Assembly: GCA_030248135.1 (NCBI GenBank)
Contig: JASANC010005472.1
Span: 45,857-109,856 of the forward strand
DNA length: 64,000 bases
Source: Theristus sp. LFF4_11
Taxonomy: Eukaryota; Nematoda; Chromadorea; Monhysterida; Xyalidae
Direction of reading: 5' to 3'
Made by a program: the position numbers and the translations under genes. Positions 45,866 to 56,143 of the stretch are shown one piece after another. A model generated the notes under the pieces. It was not told where the DNA came from. It was given only the letters and a program-made list of their open reading frames with translations, and made no database searches. Each line of letters begins with the position of its first letter. The stretch's first letter is position 1.

Positions 45866-47623
45866 TAAATGTTAAATTTTTATTATTATTAAATTTTGTT
45901 TTTTCAAACAAATAGAATTAGTTTGTTGTTTATAGAAAAAGTTATCACCCACGTCGACACCTCAGCCAGTACGAAGGTTTATTAGAAATACAAACTACAA
46001 CTGATCTGACTCCACCGTTATACAGAAAGGTCACCGATATATATAGCATAAATCATCCAATGGCTTCGGCTAACGGCCACGTAACGCCACACCAACGTCC
46101 AACCATCTCGTCTTTATATTTTGTTTGGTGTGTTTAATAAAATGATGTTCACAATAACGTTTTACCTAAAAACACACACGTTACATTACAGAGCAAGCAC
46201 CGTGTTTACACTGCCAGGTAACTGAAACTCTTCAAACATGGAACAACAACAAGAGACGCACTGTTGGGAGAAGGGGGTATTTTTGGAATTTGTAATTCAA
46301 ATTAGAAAAACATTCCATTTATTATTTGATAATGTGAGCAAAACACGGACGGTAAATAACAAAACTAAGTTTTCTCGCGTGTGACATGATTTTTGCAACA
46401 GGGAAATGGGGAATGTCGCTTCAAACGGTACACCGCAAAATGAACCGGTTCATGTTGCTTTTCAAAAATATTCAAAATTCAAAAATAATTTGTGATTATT
46501 TGTAGCGCTGATATTGACATATATCATATATCATATATGTATATATATCATATATGATATATATCATAACTGACATTGATGAGCCAGTGTGGTATACCAT
46601 CTATTACTATACTACTCAGTGACCGTGTAGGTGTGGGGAGCGGGGAGGGACGGTTGCAAGGAGACCGGACGGATAGCTGACCCCGATCAGGGGGGCGAGA
46701 TTTGCAGAGTGAAACCGGTAGCGGATTGCGTTCGAAAAATAACATTTCATCAATTACCCTTTGCAAATCGACAACATCGTCAGTCAGTCTGCATATGCAC
46801 TTAGTTTAGCAGTCACCTTGTCTTCATCGCATTTCACTTGACCCTTGCCACAAAAGTTTCTGCAAAATGATGCTTCACCAGTTCAGTTCGACACAGTTCA
46901 CTGCACCGTTTTTTTCAAAAATATAATTTTACATTTTATCAATCAAACGAAGAATTGTGATTTTTGACGTTAAAGTTAAAAAATTTTAAGGTAAAAAACC
47001 GGTTCTTTATTTTTTCAGGAAAAAAAACTGAAAAAAAGGTTTTAAAACGGAAAAGAAACCGTTTTTTTATTATTGTGCCAACCCTAAGTTAGATCAACCA
47101 TAGTTCAACTGTAGTTAGAAATATCGTAGTCGAAAATGTACCCACAGGCCACAGCTACGAAAGGCAACCTTTATTTCTTGTTCTTCGCCGGGAAAGGGTT
47201 AGCTCCCGCGCCGGAACTCTCCCTGAAGGAAAATGGCTGCTGACACAGGCATTGCTGTGAATGCGGAGTTTGGTTTTAAAGGCCCAGTTCGCTGGAAGGG
47301 ATAATGTTTTTTTGTGTTTCTTGTGCTGCTTTCGTATGTTGGCAACGCTGTTATTATTTTTGTTTCCGCTGTTTTTCGCTTTACAAACCAGTCATATGTT
47401 ACACTTTCTGATGTAGTTGTAGATTCAACATGATTGTTGCAGTGTGTTTCTGTTATCAAATAAAAAAAAACAAATCTCTACTGCAGGATGCTTAAAAAAA
47501 CAAAGTCGATGTTTCTGAAAATGACGATGCGGTTCCCGATCCCGCCGGTAAAAGCAATGTACTTTTTATATTGTGGAAGTCAATTGTGCAAGAACGAACC
47601 GAACATTGTTATCAGCAAGCGCC

Positions 47624-48311
47624 ATGAGCGGCAAAGTTGTGTGTCACAGTTGTCGAAAGCAGCTGTGTGTCGACGACTATTTCTGTCGTGCGTGTGGCGT
47701 CAGGCAATTGCGTTCATGTTGGCGTTGTGCTGGCGCTGGCATGAGAATCACCGATGAATTCTGTGCACGCTGTGGAGCGAGTTACCGACAATGGTGCGTT
47801 TGTGTGTAAGCGGACTGTTGATTGCTCACCATTGTGATTTCTGATTTTCTAGAATTATGTGAGTGCGAGTCAGGTGAATAATAAATGGTAAAAATCCTGA
47901 ATGAAGTCTGTCCCCTAAGCCAGACCTTTGGGAAGCTTTTCAAAATCTTGTGATTTTTATGGATTCCTCGTAGATTTTCTCAGTGAGCGCAATTTCAGTC
48001 TTGCCGACCGTCTGATGCCGCTGCTGCGTGCGTCGCTGAGCGTCGCCGTCGTCATAGGGCAGCTTGTTGCGTTCTACGTGTGCGTCCGCTACAGCTCGTC
48101 AAGCATGTCCGCCGACAGTCTGCTGCAGTTCATCGTGGTCGGTGTTGTCTGCGCGGTCACCGGCCACAACGTCATACTCGTGCTGATGGTCGCTGTTGCA
48201 CAGTTCTCGAATGTTCTCGCCAGTGGTGACTTCGATGAGTTGTTCTTGATCGCAACGTTGCTGATGGCTGTGTTCTGCGCGAAATTTGGACGCGCTGTGT
48301 TCGTGCAGTGA
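47624..48311 (+). CDS. Small double-zinc-ribbon membrane protein
   Basis: Two exons, 47624-47793 and 47984-48311, give 165 residues. Residues 7-53 hold two zinc ribbons: CHSCRKQLCVDDYFCRAC, then CWRCAGAG...FCARCG, with the spacing C-x2-C-x10 to 12-C-x2-C twice. The second exon codes for three hydrophobic segments (VAVVIGQLVAFYVCV, FIVVGVVCAVTGHNVILVLMV-type, LFLIATLLMAVFC). The join is CAATG|GTGCGT to TTCTCAG|T, in phase 2. I do not recognise an orthologue; a cytosolic zinc-binding head on a membrane anchor is what can be seen. A hAT transposon begins 113 bp after its stop. Confidence 0.65.
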
Positions 48312-48423
48312 TTCGTGTGCTTCGCGCTTGTTAGTTATTTAACGTGCTTTTGTTTTGTTAGTTTTTATCGGTTTTTTTGTTGAATACTCACTCGGGTAGT
48401 CTTCCAAAAGAACAGATCTCAAG

Positions 48424-49949
48424 TAGGGATGGAGCCGGTTCCGGTCCGGTTTCCGGATTCCGGATTCCGGCGCCTAAAATTGGATCCGGTCCGGATTCCG
48501 GCGCAATTTTGCCGGATCCGGCCGGATCCGGCCGGAATGGCCGAGACCCGCGAATTAACCAGTTGATTCCTCCGTTTCAGAGCTGTTCAATGGTTTGACA
48601 AACTTGTTTCGGTGCTTTGTTGGTTTTGTTGTTGTACATTTGACATGTGATCAGTGAGCGTTTCTTTAGTTTAGTATTCTGTTCAATGGTAAATGGTTCA
48701 CTGCTTTTGTCTTGAGTGGTAAAGTTATGTGCAGCATCGTCCACTTTAAAAAACGTGGCTGCCAGCTTTTGGCCGACGTTGTTGATGAACAATAGCAGGT
48801 TTTTTGAAATCAGCCATCTTCGTTGGTCATATTCAGTTAGGTGTCAAACAGTTGCTTTTTTGTAAGCCCCAGAACACCAGCGATTTTAGCGACGTGCGTT
48901 ACCGTGGGCGTGCGGGGGTGCCGTGATCGCCTAAAACCCGATAACCCCCCCCCCCCAACGACGAATCCACGAGACGACGAATCCATTTCAATGGTGTTGC
49001 CCGCCGTTTGCGCACTGAAGCAGCGCATCGAACAAGTCGATGCGAGTGGCATTGGTACGACGAAAGAAACGCTGCTGACCAGCATCGACACACGCTTCCG
49101 TGCGCTTTTCCACAACGAATCCAACATCATGACCACGTACGTTGATCCGCGATTCAAGACTACTGCAGTCGTCTTCGAAAATGAAGGCGCGATTCGTTGT
49201 GAACTACTTCACATTGCAAAGAAAATCTTGAAACGACCGGAGACGCCCACAAACTGCGACGATACATCCGAGATCGCGAACAACGACGATGACGAAAGTG
49301 AACGCGAGCCCGAACCAAAAAAGAAATCGACTGGCCTCTACGGAGGCATCGAGTTTCACGCTGCGCGACCGCGCAACCCGTCAGGCGAATTCAATCTCGA
49401 AGACGAACTGCGCTGCGAAATGAATATGTACGAGTCGGATGATTTTATCGACGAACCGTACAAAAGCGATCTGATGCTAGACTTTTGGCGGCTGAACTCG
49501 TCTAAATACCCCAAACTATCGACAATCGCGCGCAGATACCTGGCACCGCTACCAACAAGCGTGGCAAGCGAACGAATGTTCTCTGAAGCCAGGCAGGTGT
49601 TTGTGTACAGCCGATCTCGTCTGTCAACTCAGAACGCCGAAAAGGTCATGTTTCTGAATGGAGTGTTGCCAGCACTTGATTATCCCTATGCGATGTGAAT
49701 TTTGTCAATTGTTGTTGTTGTAATTTTTGGTTGGTTCACGTGCTGTGTCTTGCTGACTTTGTTTTTGTGCTGTGCTGTTTTATGCTGAAAATGTGTAGAA
49801 GAAGCGACGAAATGTGCGTAGATGTTTTTTAGACATAAAAAGGCCATTCCGGTCCGGATTCCGGCAATTTTTGCCGGATCCGGCCCGGCCGGAATGGGCT
49901 TTTGCCGGATCCGGCCCGGATTCCGGCAAATTTGCCGGATCCATCCCTA
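48424..49949 (+). mobile_element. hAT transposon, internally deleted
   Basis: The ends are TAGGGATGGA and its inverse TCCATCCCTA. A perfect 8-bp target duplication, ATCTCAAG, lies at 48416-48423 and 49950-49957. Subterminal repeats of the ccggatccggc type occupy about 48440-48550 and 49850-49945. At 1526 bp with a partial transposase it looks like a deletion derivative that could move only with help from elsewhere. Confidence 0.93.
48991..49698 (+). CDS. hAT transposase, C-terminal part
   Basis: From the first ATG there are 235 residues; the frame is open about 50 codons further up. TTYVDPRFK is the typical hAT (ZBED-like) motif. The C-terminal hAT dimerisation domain is complete: FWRLNSSKYPKLSTIARRYL, then PTSVASERMFSEA and RSRLSTQNAEKVMFLN. 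The BED zinc finger and most of the RNase-H-like catalytic core are absent, so the protein cannot be an active transposase. Confidence 0.88.
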   Translation: MVLPAVCALKQRIEQVDASGIGTTKETLLTSIDTRFRALFHNESNIMTTYVDPRFKTTAVVFENEGAIRCELLHIAKKILKRPETPTNCDDTSEIANNDDDESEREPEPKKKSTGLYGGIEFHAARPRNPSGEFNLEDELRCEMNMYESDDFIDEPYKSDLMLDFWRLNSSKYPKLSTIARRYLAPLPTSVASERMFSEARQVFVYSRSRLSTQNAEKVMFLNGVLPALDYPYAM

Positions 49950-49957
49950 ATCTCAAG

Positions 49958-50505
49958 TTTACCTTTCATGGTTTTCTCGTCTTTTAGCATCGTCGATTGT
50001 CGTTTTCCACTGTTTTGAAACTTCTGCAGCTGGTTTGCTTTATTGTTTGAATTTGTTGTTTATCGTTCGATTTTGTTCATATGCTGTTCCACTTTGTGCT
50101 TGATTCGAACTTGTTTTTGTTCAAATATATATTGTGTATCGTCCAAAATCGGTGTTACATGAAATGCAATAAACAAATTTCGTGTGACGACTGTTTTCAC
50201 CAGCCCTCTGCTGAATGAACCTTCATAAAATTCATGTGGGAGCGATGCCCAATTACCAAAAAGCTTCAGTAAACAAATTGGTGGTTGATGGTGTGAAAAA
50301 CATTTTATAAATTGAATGTTGCCATGGGAGTAGTGACCACACAAAGTGTCGGAAAGCGCAGTGTATTAGCTCCGCTTGCGTATAGCAAAATAAAGTGTTT
50401 TTCAAGAAGTACCTTGTATACCTGCCACTATTCTGTATTTTTCACCGAATCGTTTTGAACAAAAAGTGAGGCAATATTGTTTTTAATTCAAGAATCCGTG
50501 AACAA
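49958..50505. other. Intergenic, no gene seen
   Basis: AT-rich flank between the hAT insertion and the next gene. A frame of 94 codons on the minus strand at 50060-50344 has no recognisable similarity. Confidence 0.45.
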
Positions 50506-51436
50506 ATGCATTCCATTCTCATGGCACTGCTAATTTGTGTCAACGTCCGTGCCACCTTCACCAGAGATAACGGTATATACAATCAAGTATTTTTTGTCAA
50601 AATGGCGTGAGTTCATTGTTTTCATATTTTAAAAATATTACTATGATTTTCAGTGCTCGCGAAACGTGACACCAGAGATGCAGTGGCAGTACAGTTGGCC
50701 GCTGCGGTGACTTCTCGAAACAGTGAAACGAAACCGAAATCTGATGAAGAATCGCAGAATTCTGTAGAGTTTGCTGACATCAGCTATGACGCGTTTGCGT
50801 CAGTTGCACTCGAGGAAGGCGTCACGGTGGGGGTGGACAGCGACGCAAATTCAGAAGAGCAGTTGACAACAGAGCAGCCCATGCTGGAAACGACAGTGGC
50901 GCCTGAAAGTGATGAGGAAAAGATTATGACGACAGAAGACGAAACTGATGGGACAACGGTGGAACTCGACAATTCTGAAGAGAAATTGACTGATCCAACG
51001 GAAACCACGTTTCGTTTTGAGTTCCTGTTCAGAACAACTTCCAGCAGTGAATTCAGAGCTACAACATCCAGTAATGTACATTCAATTGTTTCTGGCAGCC
51101 CCGAAACTGAGGGTCACAGCTCAAACACATCAAACAATCACCGCACGATATTCAACAGGTACAAAAACTTTAACTCCGTCACCGTGATAAACTTTATTTG
51201 GTTTGATTCGCGCTCATGTGCTCAGGTTTCTGACATCACTAGTTGTTGCTGCGTCGCTTTTGTCGGTGTTGTTTGGGATTGCAGTTGCGTCGTTGCATGC
51301 GCCAACCCTGATGCAAGCTGTTCACTCCTTGAAAATGAACGTTCAAAAGCACCAACCGTTTTTACACCCCGCGGTAGTCAACCCGTATGATGCACTGCCA
51401 CCTGGAGGTCAGACTTTCCGCTTCAGCTCTATTTAA
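50506..51436 (+). CDS. Putative type I single-pass membrane protein
   Basis: Three exons, 50506-50572, 50654-51158 and 51226-51436, give 260 residues. Exon 1 codes for a signal peptide (MHSILMALLICVNVRA). Exon 2 is an acidic, Ser/Thr/Glu-rich stretch with many potential O-glycosylation sites (EEKIMTTEDETDGTTVE). Exon 3 has one strong membrane span (FLTSLVVAASLLSVLFGIAV) and a short tail of about 40 residues. The phases 1 and 2 agree at both joins. No known domain is seen. A mucin-like surface protein is an inference from composition. Confidence 0.7.
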
Positions 51437-52010
51437 AAAAATAGTTGCTCTTACACTTATCATGTATATTTTAGTTCGCATATCAACATCTGAAATGATT
51501 CCACCGACGATCGTATGAAAAGCTCAATGGTGTCGCAATTATGAACAGTAGATTATACATCTTTTATCTGAAGTCATATTTTTTACTAGAACATTCATTA
51601 AAATGTGTATATACCGTAGTATATACTGTATCGTGCTTACCATATAAATAGCATTTATGCTTGTACATACAGTGTACATTTGTTACCAAAGTATTTTATA
51701 ACTGTTTTTACGATGATTTATTCTGAAGGGCGAAAATGTGAACGCGCAAAGTAAAGTTCGGAAAGTCAGTGGGTTTTTTTGTCAAAATTTGCAGCACTCG
51801 CCGTTGTTAGCAAAGGACAATGACATCAGCAAATCAGATGAGGGAATATCTGTCTTTTGGGTTTGGATTATACAGATAGGTATTATTGTAGATGGATAAT
51901 ATTATTTTCGGATCTTAGAGTTTAGATCACATTGAAGTGATTTATGGTGAGTAAGAGCTTTGACGGCTGATGGAACTTGAATGTGATCAATGTCTGTTGT
52001 TGACCGAGTG
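51437..52010. other. Convergent 3' flanks
   Basis: This lies between the stops of the membrane protein (+) and the kinase (-). A minus-strand AATAAA at 51717-51722 may serve the kinase. No gene is seen. Confidence 0.5.
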
Positions 52011-54356
52011 TTACAGTTTGGCCCATATCCCCTCCAGCCGCTGTACAACCTCTGTGAACGACGGTCGCATGATCGGGTTGTTGTGCCAGCAGTCTGCAGG
52101 ACAGAACGAAAAACTGGCCAATTTCAACCAAAGTAAATACCGTTAGTATAAAGTTGGCATTGACAAGTGCGTGATACCGTGCTGCAAAGTTTCCTCCGGA
52201 TTCTGCTTTACATTTTTTTGCAACTGAAACGTTCTGAATGGACCTTGCATTAAAGCGGCCACATCAGGAGGCATGTTCTCGGGCACATTCATACGATCGC
52301 CCATCTCAACCGTTCGCTGTACGCCGCGAGCGCTCATGCACGCATACGGCTTCTCGGCATCCGTGTACACTTCCCACATCAGAATCGCAAAACTAAATGG
52401 AACGATTTCATTCGACAGTCCGGAAAAAAACAGCGTTGCTGAACAACTGGCAAGAACACCTGAACGTATCGGCGGTCGGTGCCCAGGTCTGTGAGGTGAA
52501 CACTTCCGGGGGCGTCCAACGAACGGGCATTGGCCGATAGGTCATCCGCTCGTACAGCTTGGTCGGTCGAGTCAGTCCGAAGTCGCTCAACTTCAGCGTG
52601 TTTGTCTTCACGTCCACCAAGCAGTTGCGCGCGCCAATGTCCCTGGGTTGACGAACGTAAGCGTCTATGAAGCTGCATTTTAACTTCGCTGATCCATTGA
52701 GCCTACCGATGGAGGCAGCCGTGCGCATGGAGATACTCAACGCCGCGTGCCGCATCGAGCAACAATTGCACGCGACGTTTGTTGTTGAGCGGACGATTTT
52801 TTCGTTTTTGATACTGCAGGTAGTCGTTCAGTGCGCCGCCGTCCGCGTACTCCATCAACAGGAAGCACGGCTCGTCACGCGCGACGACGCCGACAAAGCC
52901 GATGATGTTCGGATGGGCACCGTAGCGACGCAACGTTGACGCCTCGCGCATCAGCTCCTGCAGCATGCCATTGAAACTTTTTTCAGTTCGCACAGAGTAG
53001 TAATCAATAAGATTGTCTATTAATAATATACACATCGGTTTTTTACTGTTGTTGCTAATTAGAAAAAGCTGGCGCCACCTAGCATTTATAAAAGCTTTTG
53101 AAAACGCCAGATCACTTCCGAGTGAAGACTCGTTTACCGAACCCAGTCACAGAGACACCCATATAATAATCAAGTTGTATAATTAGTATTTAGTGTGATA
53201 TAACTTAATTATTATTTTGATTATTGATATTTTTATTTTTACCCATATCATATTTTTACTCAATGAACAAACGTTAGAATTGACGTGCGTGTTCGGTCCG
53301 GTCTCGCCTTCGTCCTCAAGGGCTTTCTTGGCCGCAACAATCTCGGTCGTATTATCCGCCCTGACCAACGTCGCCTTGCGCACTTCACCATACGCTCCCG
53401 GCTTTGAATTATGCCGAGCATCCATGCGCAACTGACTGCAAAACAAAACAATAGTCCTTCCAGACACAGATGAATCACAAGACTAACTGGTACTGAGAAA
53501 AAGCGTCCCATCCCCACCTTCGCTCGTACTCCCACGGCTGAAGACCGACGGGCACGGATAGATGCAGCTGGATGGACGGGTCTCTGTACTGCTGATGGCT
53601 CAACTGTTGGTCGAATGTCTTTTCGAATGGGTAGAACACGAGCATATCGCTCTCGGTCATGTATCGTCCAATTAAATCGTCAATGCTGCTTGCCGTCACC
53701 TCCGAATCGGCATCCAAAAAATACTTCTCACCATCATTAACACTCCACTGTATCTCGGTACGGTAGACGCACTGCGGAAAACAAAAGTTGCGTTGATGTC
53801 AGTTGGTCTGCTGCTTGATCGGTTCAATTCAAAGCGGGTTTATAAGCATACTTGATTGTGTTTAGTGTGCACAACAAATCGTGGCGTTTGCGATGTTTTT
53901 CGTTGGTCACCGAGCTGCAACTTTCTCCTGGTCTTGATCGGTCTCTGCGGCTTTTCCGGATACTTGGCGGTCACGAGGAACGCACCTGCAGGCAAGGCAT
54001 GGACAAAGTTTGAGCCAGACCGAGGCTCTACCTAGGTCAGGTATCACAAAAAACTGGCGAGAACTGTTTTCACCATTTTGTTTCTCGTTCATCAGTATGT
54101 CCCTGGCATCGACGTGTGTGATAAAGCCATGGTACCAACTGTAAACGAGCAACTTCTTCAGATTGTCCTTCTGACGCGCATGCATCGTTGTCGCCTTCGG
54201 TGAGTCGCTGGTAGAGGCCGTCTGCGTCGACAGAAAGTCGCGCTCGCTCGCGTCCGGTTGCTCACTCGAAAACTCGCTCGAAGTCCGCAGCACTCGACTG
54301 ATCTGCGGGCGCTTCTTGTGATTGTACACCTTTCTTCTTCGAAAGCAGCTGCACAT
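52011..54356 (-). CDS. SH2-domain non-receptor tyrosine kinase, Fer/Fes type
   Basis: Eight exons: 54356-54032, 53985-53852, 53771-53518, 53435-about 53273, 52957-52707, 52642-52460, 52392-52244 and 52093-52011, about 513 residues. The 3' end of exon 4 could be 53285 instead. The N terminus MCSCFRRRK has cysteines beside basic residues, suggesting palmitoylation. The SH2 domain begins WYHGFITHVDARDIL and includes GAFLVTAKYP. The kinase has GAYGEV in the nucleotide loop, the lysine in VAAKKAL, ELMREAS helix C, LHAHGCLHRDIGARNC in the catalytic loop, SDFGLTR, VRWTPPEVF and MWEVYTDAEKPYA, ending RPSFTEVVQRL. The first loop glycine is not seen (SKPGAYGEV). HRDIGARN replaces HRDLAARN. The catalytic residues are present, so activity is likely. 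The short form without F-BAR is typical of nematode members. Confidence 0.9.
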
Positions 54357-55108
54357 CTTTGTTGTTGTTTGATATGGGGCGGCAAGTGGGCAGTCTAGAC
54401 GATGATGACAACCAGTTTCGCTCGGTCATTAACAACACTAGTGCATCACATCGACGGGCTGCAGATTTTGACAGAAATCAGTGTGGACTGTGCGTGCAGT
54501 GAATTTTGAAACCAGTGAAACGAAGGGGAGGGAGTTTTGTTTGTTTCAGGAGGTGTAAAAATGATGAAGTGAACAAGTGCAGAGAGAAAGTTTACTTTTA
54601 TACCAACGTCGAACTCGTTTTCTGGATAATTACCGTATTACCTCCAATAAACCCCCATGGGTGATTAATACGTCAGCGACTTTTAGGGGTGGGGGTTTAT
54701 TGGTGGGGGGGTTATTGGGGGGGGGGGGTTATTTACAAACAAATTCTAGGGGGGGGGGTGTTGAAAAATGGCAAATTACCATTAACTCATCCCTTTGGGG
54801 CCTTTGGTAGCACAATTTCACCAATGTCACTGCATTCAGCCACTGAATTCGCTGGGTATGTGTTTCAAACAGGTTTCCAATCAACCCCCATGGGGATTAT
54901 TTGTGGGGGGGGGGATTATTCGGATTTTGGTCAAAAATTGACTCATTTTATGTCTTCGAAGACAAAAATTTTCAGATAGCTGGCTGAGATTTTGTAGATA
55001 ATAGCTGAGCCGAAAAAACCTGTTTGATTGATTGATAGAGATAGATTCGAAAATTTTGGGGGGGCCCCCCCCCCCCCCCCCTACAACACCTATGCCCCCC
55101 CCCCCCTA
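54357..55108. repeat. Upstream of the kinase: G-run repeat
   Basis: After the kinase promoter side, bases 54640-55105 hold G runs (gggggggttattggggg type) and C runs, a repeated caataaacccccatggg word and a block resembling 2200-2310 (gctgagccgaaaaa, gatagattcgaaaattttgg). Confidence 0.65.
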
Positions 55109-55835
55109 GAGATGTAACGGTCAAAAAAAAATTTTTTTAATTTAAAAAAAGTATAAAAAAATGAGCATTTTTTTATATTTTTTTTATTAAAAATTTTTGA
55201 AATTTTTTCTTTAATGTGCCCTGAAAATGCCGTTTTTGGCATAATTTTTCGAAAGTTCAACAAAAATTTTCTTTGACTTTACCTTGTCACTTAGTCTTCA
55301 ACGCTGCAGGTGGCATTCTGGATCGATTTATCGACTGTTTTCAGCCTTGGTGAGTGATGATCGACTCGCGCATTGAAGTACTTGAGCGTCGCAAAGGCTA
55401 GTTCAACAAATTCCGATGCCGCTAAGGTGAGATAGAAGCAGAGAACTCACATTTATGCATCGTTTTTCAGGATCTCGAAAGGTCGAAATTGCACTGTCTG
55501 CCACTGCAAGCGTAACTTCGTTGGTTGCTCGTTGCTGTTTCGCCTCGTGTCGTCAGCATGATCACACCGGTTTGTTGTTGAACTTGTTTCCGTGTTATTT
55601 GAGGTGAATTGAGAGGCAAAACACGAGACGTGATGTCGTCGGTGGGAAAATGGGGTCGCCGAAACCAAGTCTGAAATTTTCACCCTCCTCCCATATGAGT
55701 GGGGGTCATATGGTAAGTCGGTGGCTCCTCAGATGGTGATATTCGGACTCCCTGAAAAATTCTGAACAACTTTGATTAACAAAAAATTAAAAAAAAATTT
55801 AAAAAAAGAAAAAAATAGATTTTTTTTGACATCTC
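55109..55835 (-). mobile_element. 727-bp MITE, copy 2 (TA target)
   Basis: This is a reverse-orientation copy of 43837-44572, flanked by TA (55107-55108 and 55836-55837). The minus-strand frame at 55453-55683 codes for the same 76-residue peptide with two changes. Confidence 0.85.
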
Positions 55836-55879
55836 TACCCCCCCCCTCCTCCGAAATTTTTTTTTGGCCCACGGTACTG

Positions 55880-56060
55880 TTTGGGATTGGGAACACAAGA
55901 AGAGGCATGGTGACGGTTTGGAAAAGGGGTAAATGAGGTCACCAAAACAAAATCTGGAAAATCCGTCATACGGGAGAGTCATTCGGGCGGGAGGCGCTTG
56001 CACGTCAAGTGTCAACTCAACGGTCAAATGTGGTTCTTCGGATTCCCTGATTGGTTTATC
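55880..56060. repeat. Fragment of the dispersed family
   Basis: It shares aacacaagaagaggcatggt, gacggtttggaaaagggg and gaggtcaccaaaacaaaatc with 2460-2525 and 33015-33090. It lies within 100-260 bp of the importin start codon. Confidence 0.75.
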
Positions 56061-56143
56061 ACAACTTTGATTTTCAATTTTTTTTAACAACCCTAGCCCT
56101 GGTTTTAGTAACAAAAGCTTGACGGACAAATACAATACAGAAA

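Larger units (their letters stand above)
42140..47215. mobile_element. Putative 5-kb foldback element with arms over 1 kb
   Basis: Bases 42140-43650 and 46165-47215 correspond as imperfect inverted arms. Matched words from the outside in are aacaagaaat, ttctaactacagttgaa, agggttgg with aaaaccggttt, gatggtataccacactggct, gcaacatgaaccggtt and cattacagagcaagcacc. The left arm has gained a minisatellite block; the right arm carries a ca. 50-bp AT palindrome at 46515-46566. The middle holds a 736-bp MITE and a GC-richer frame at 45617-45865. Confidence 0.6.
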
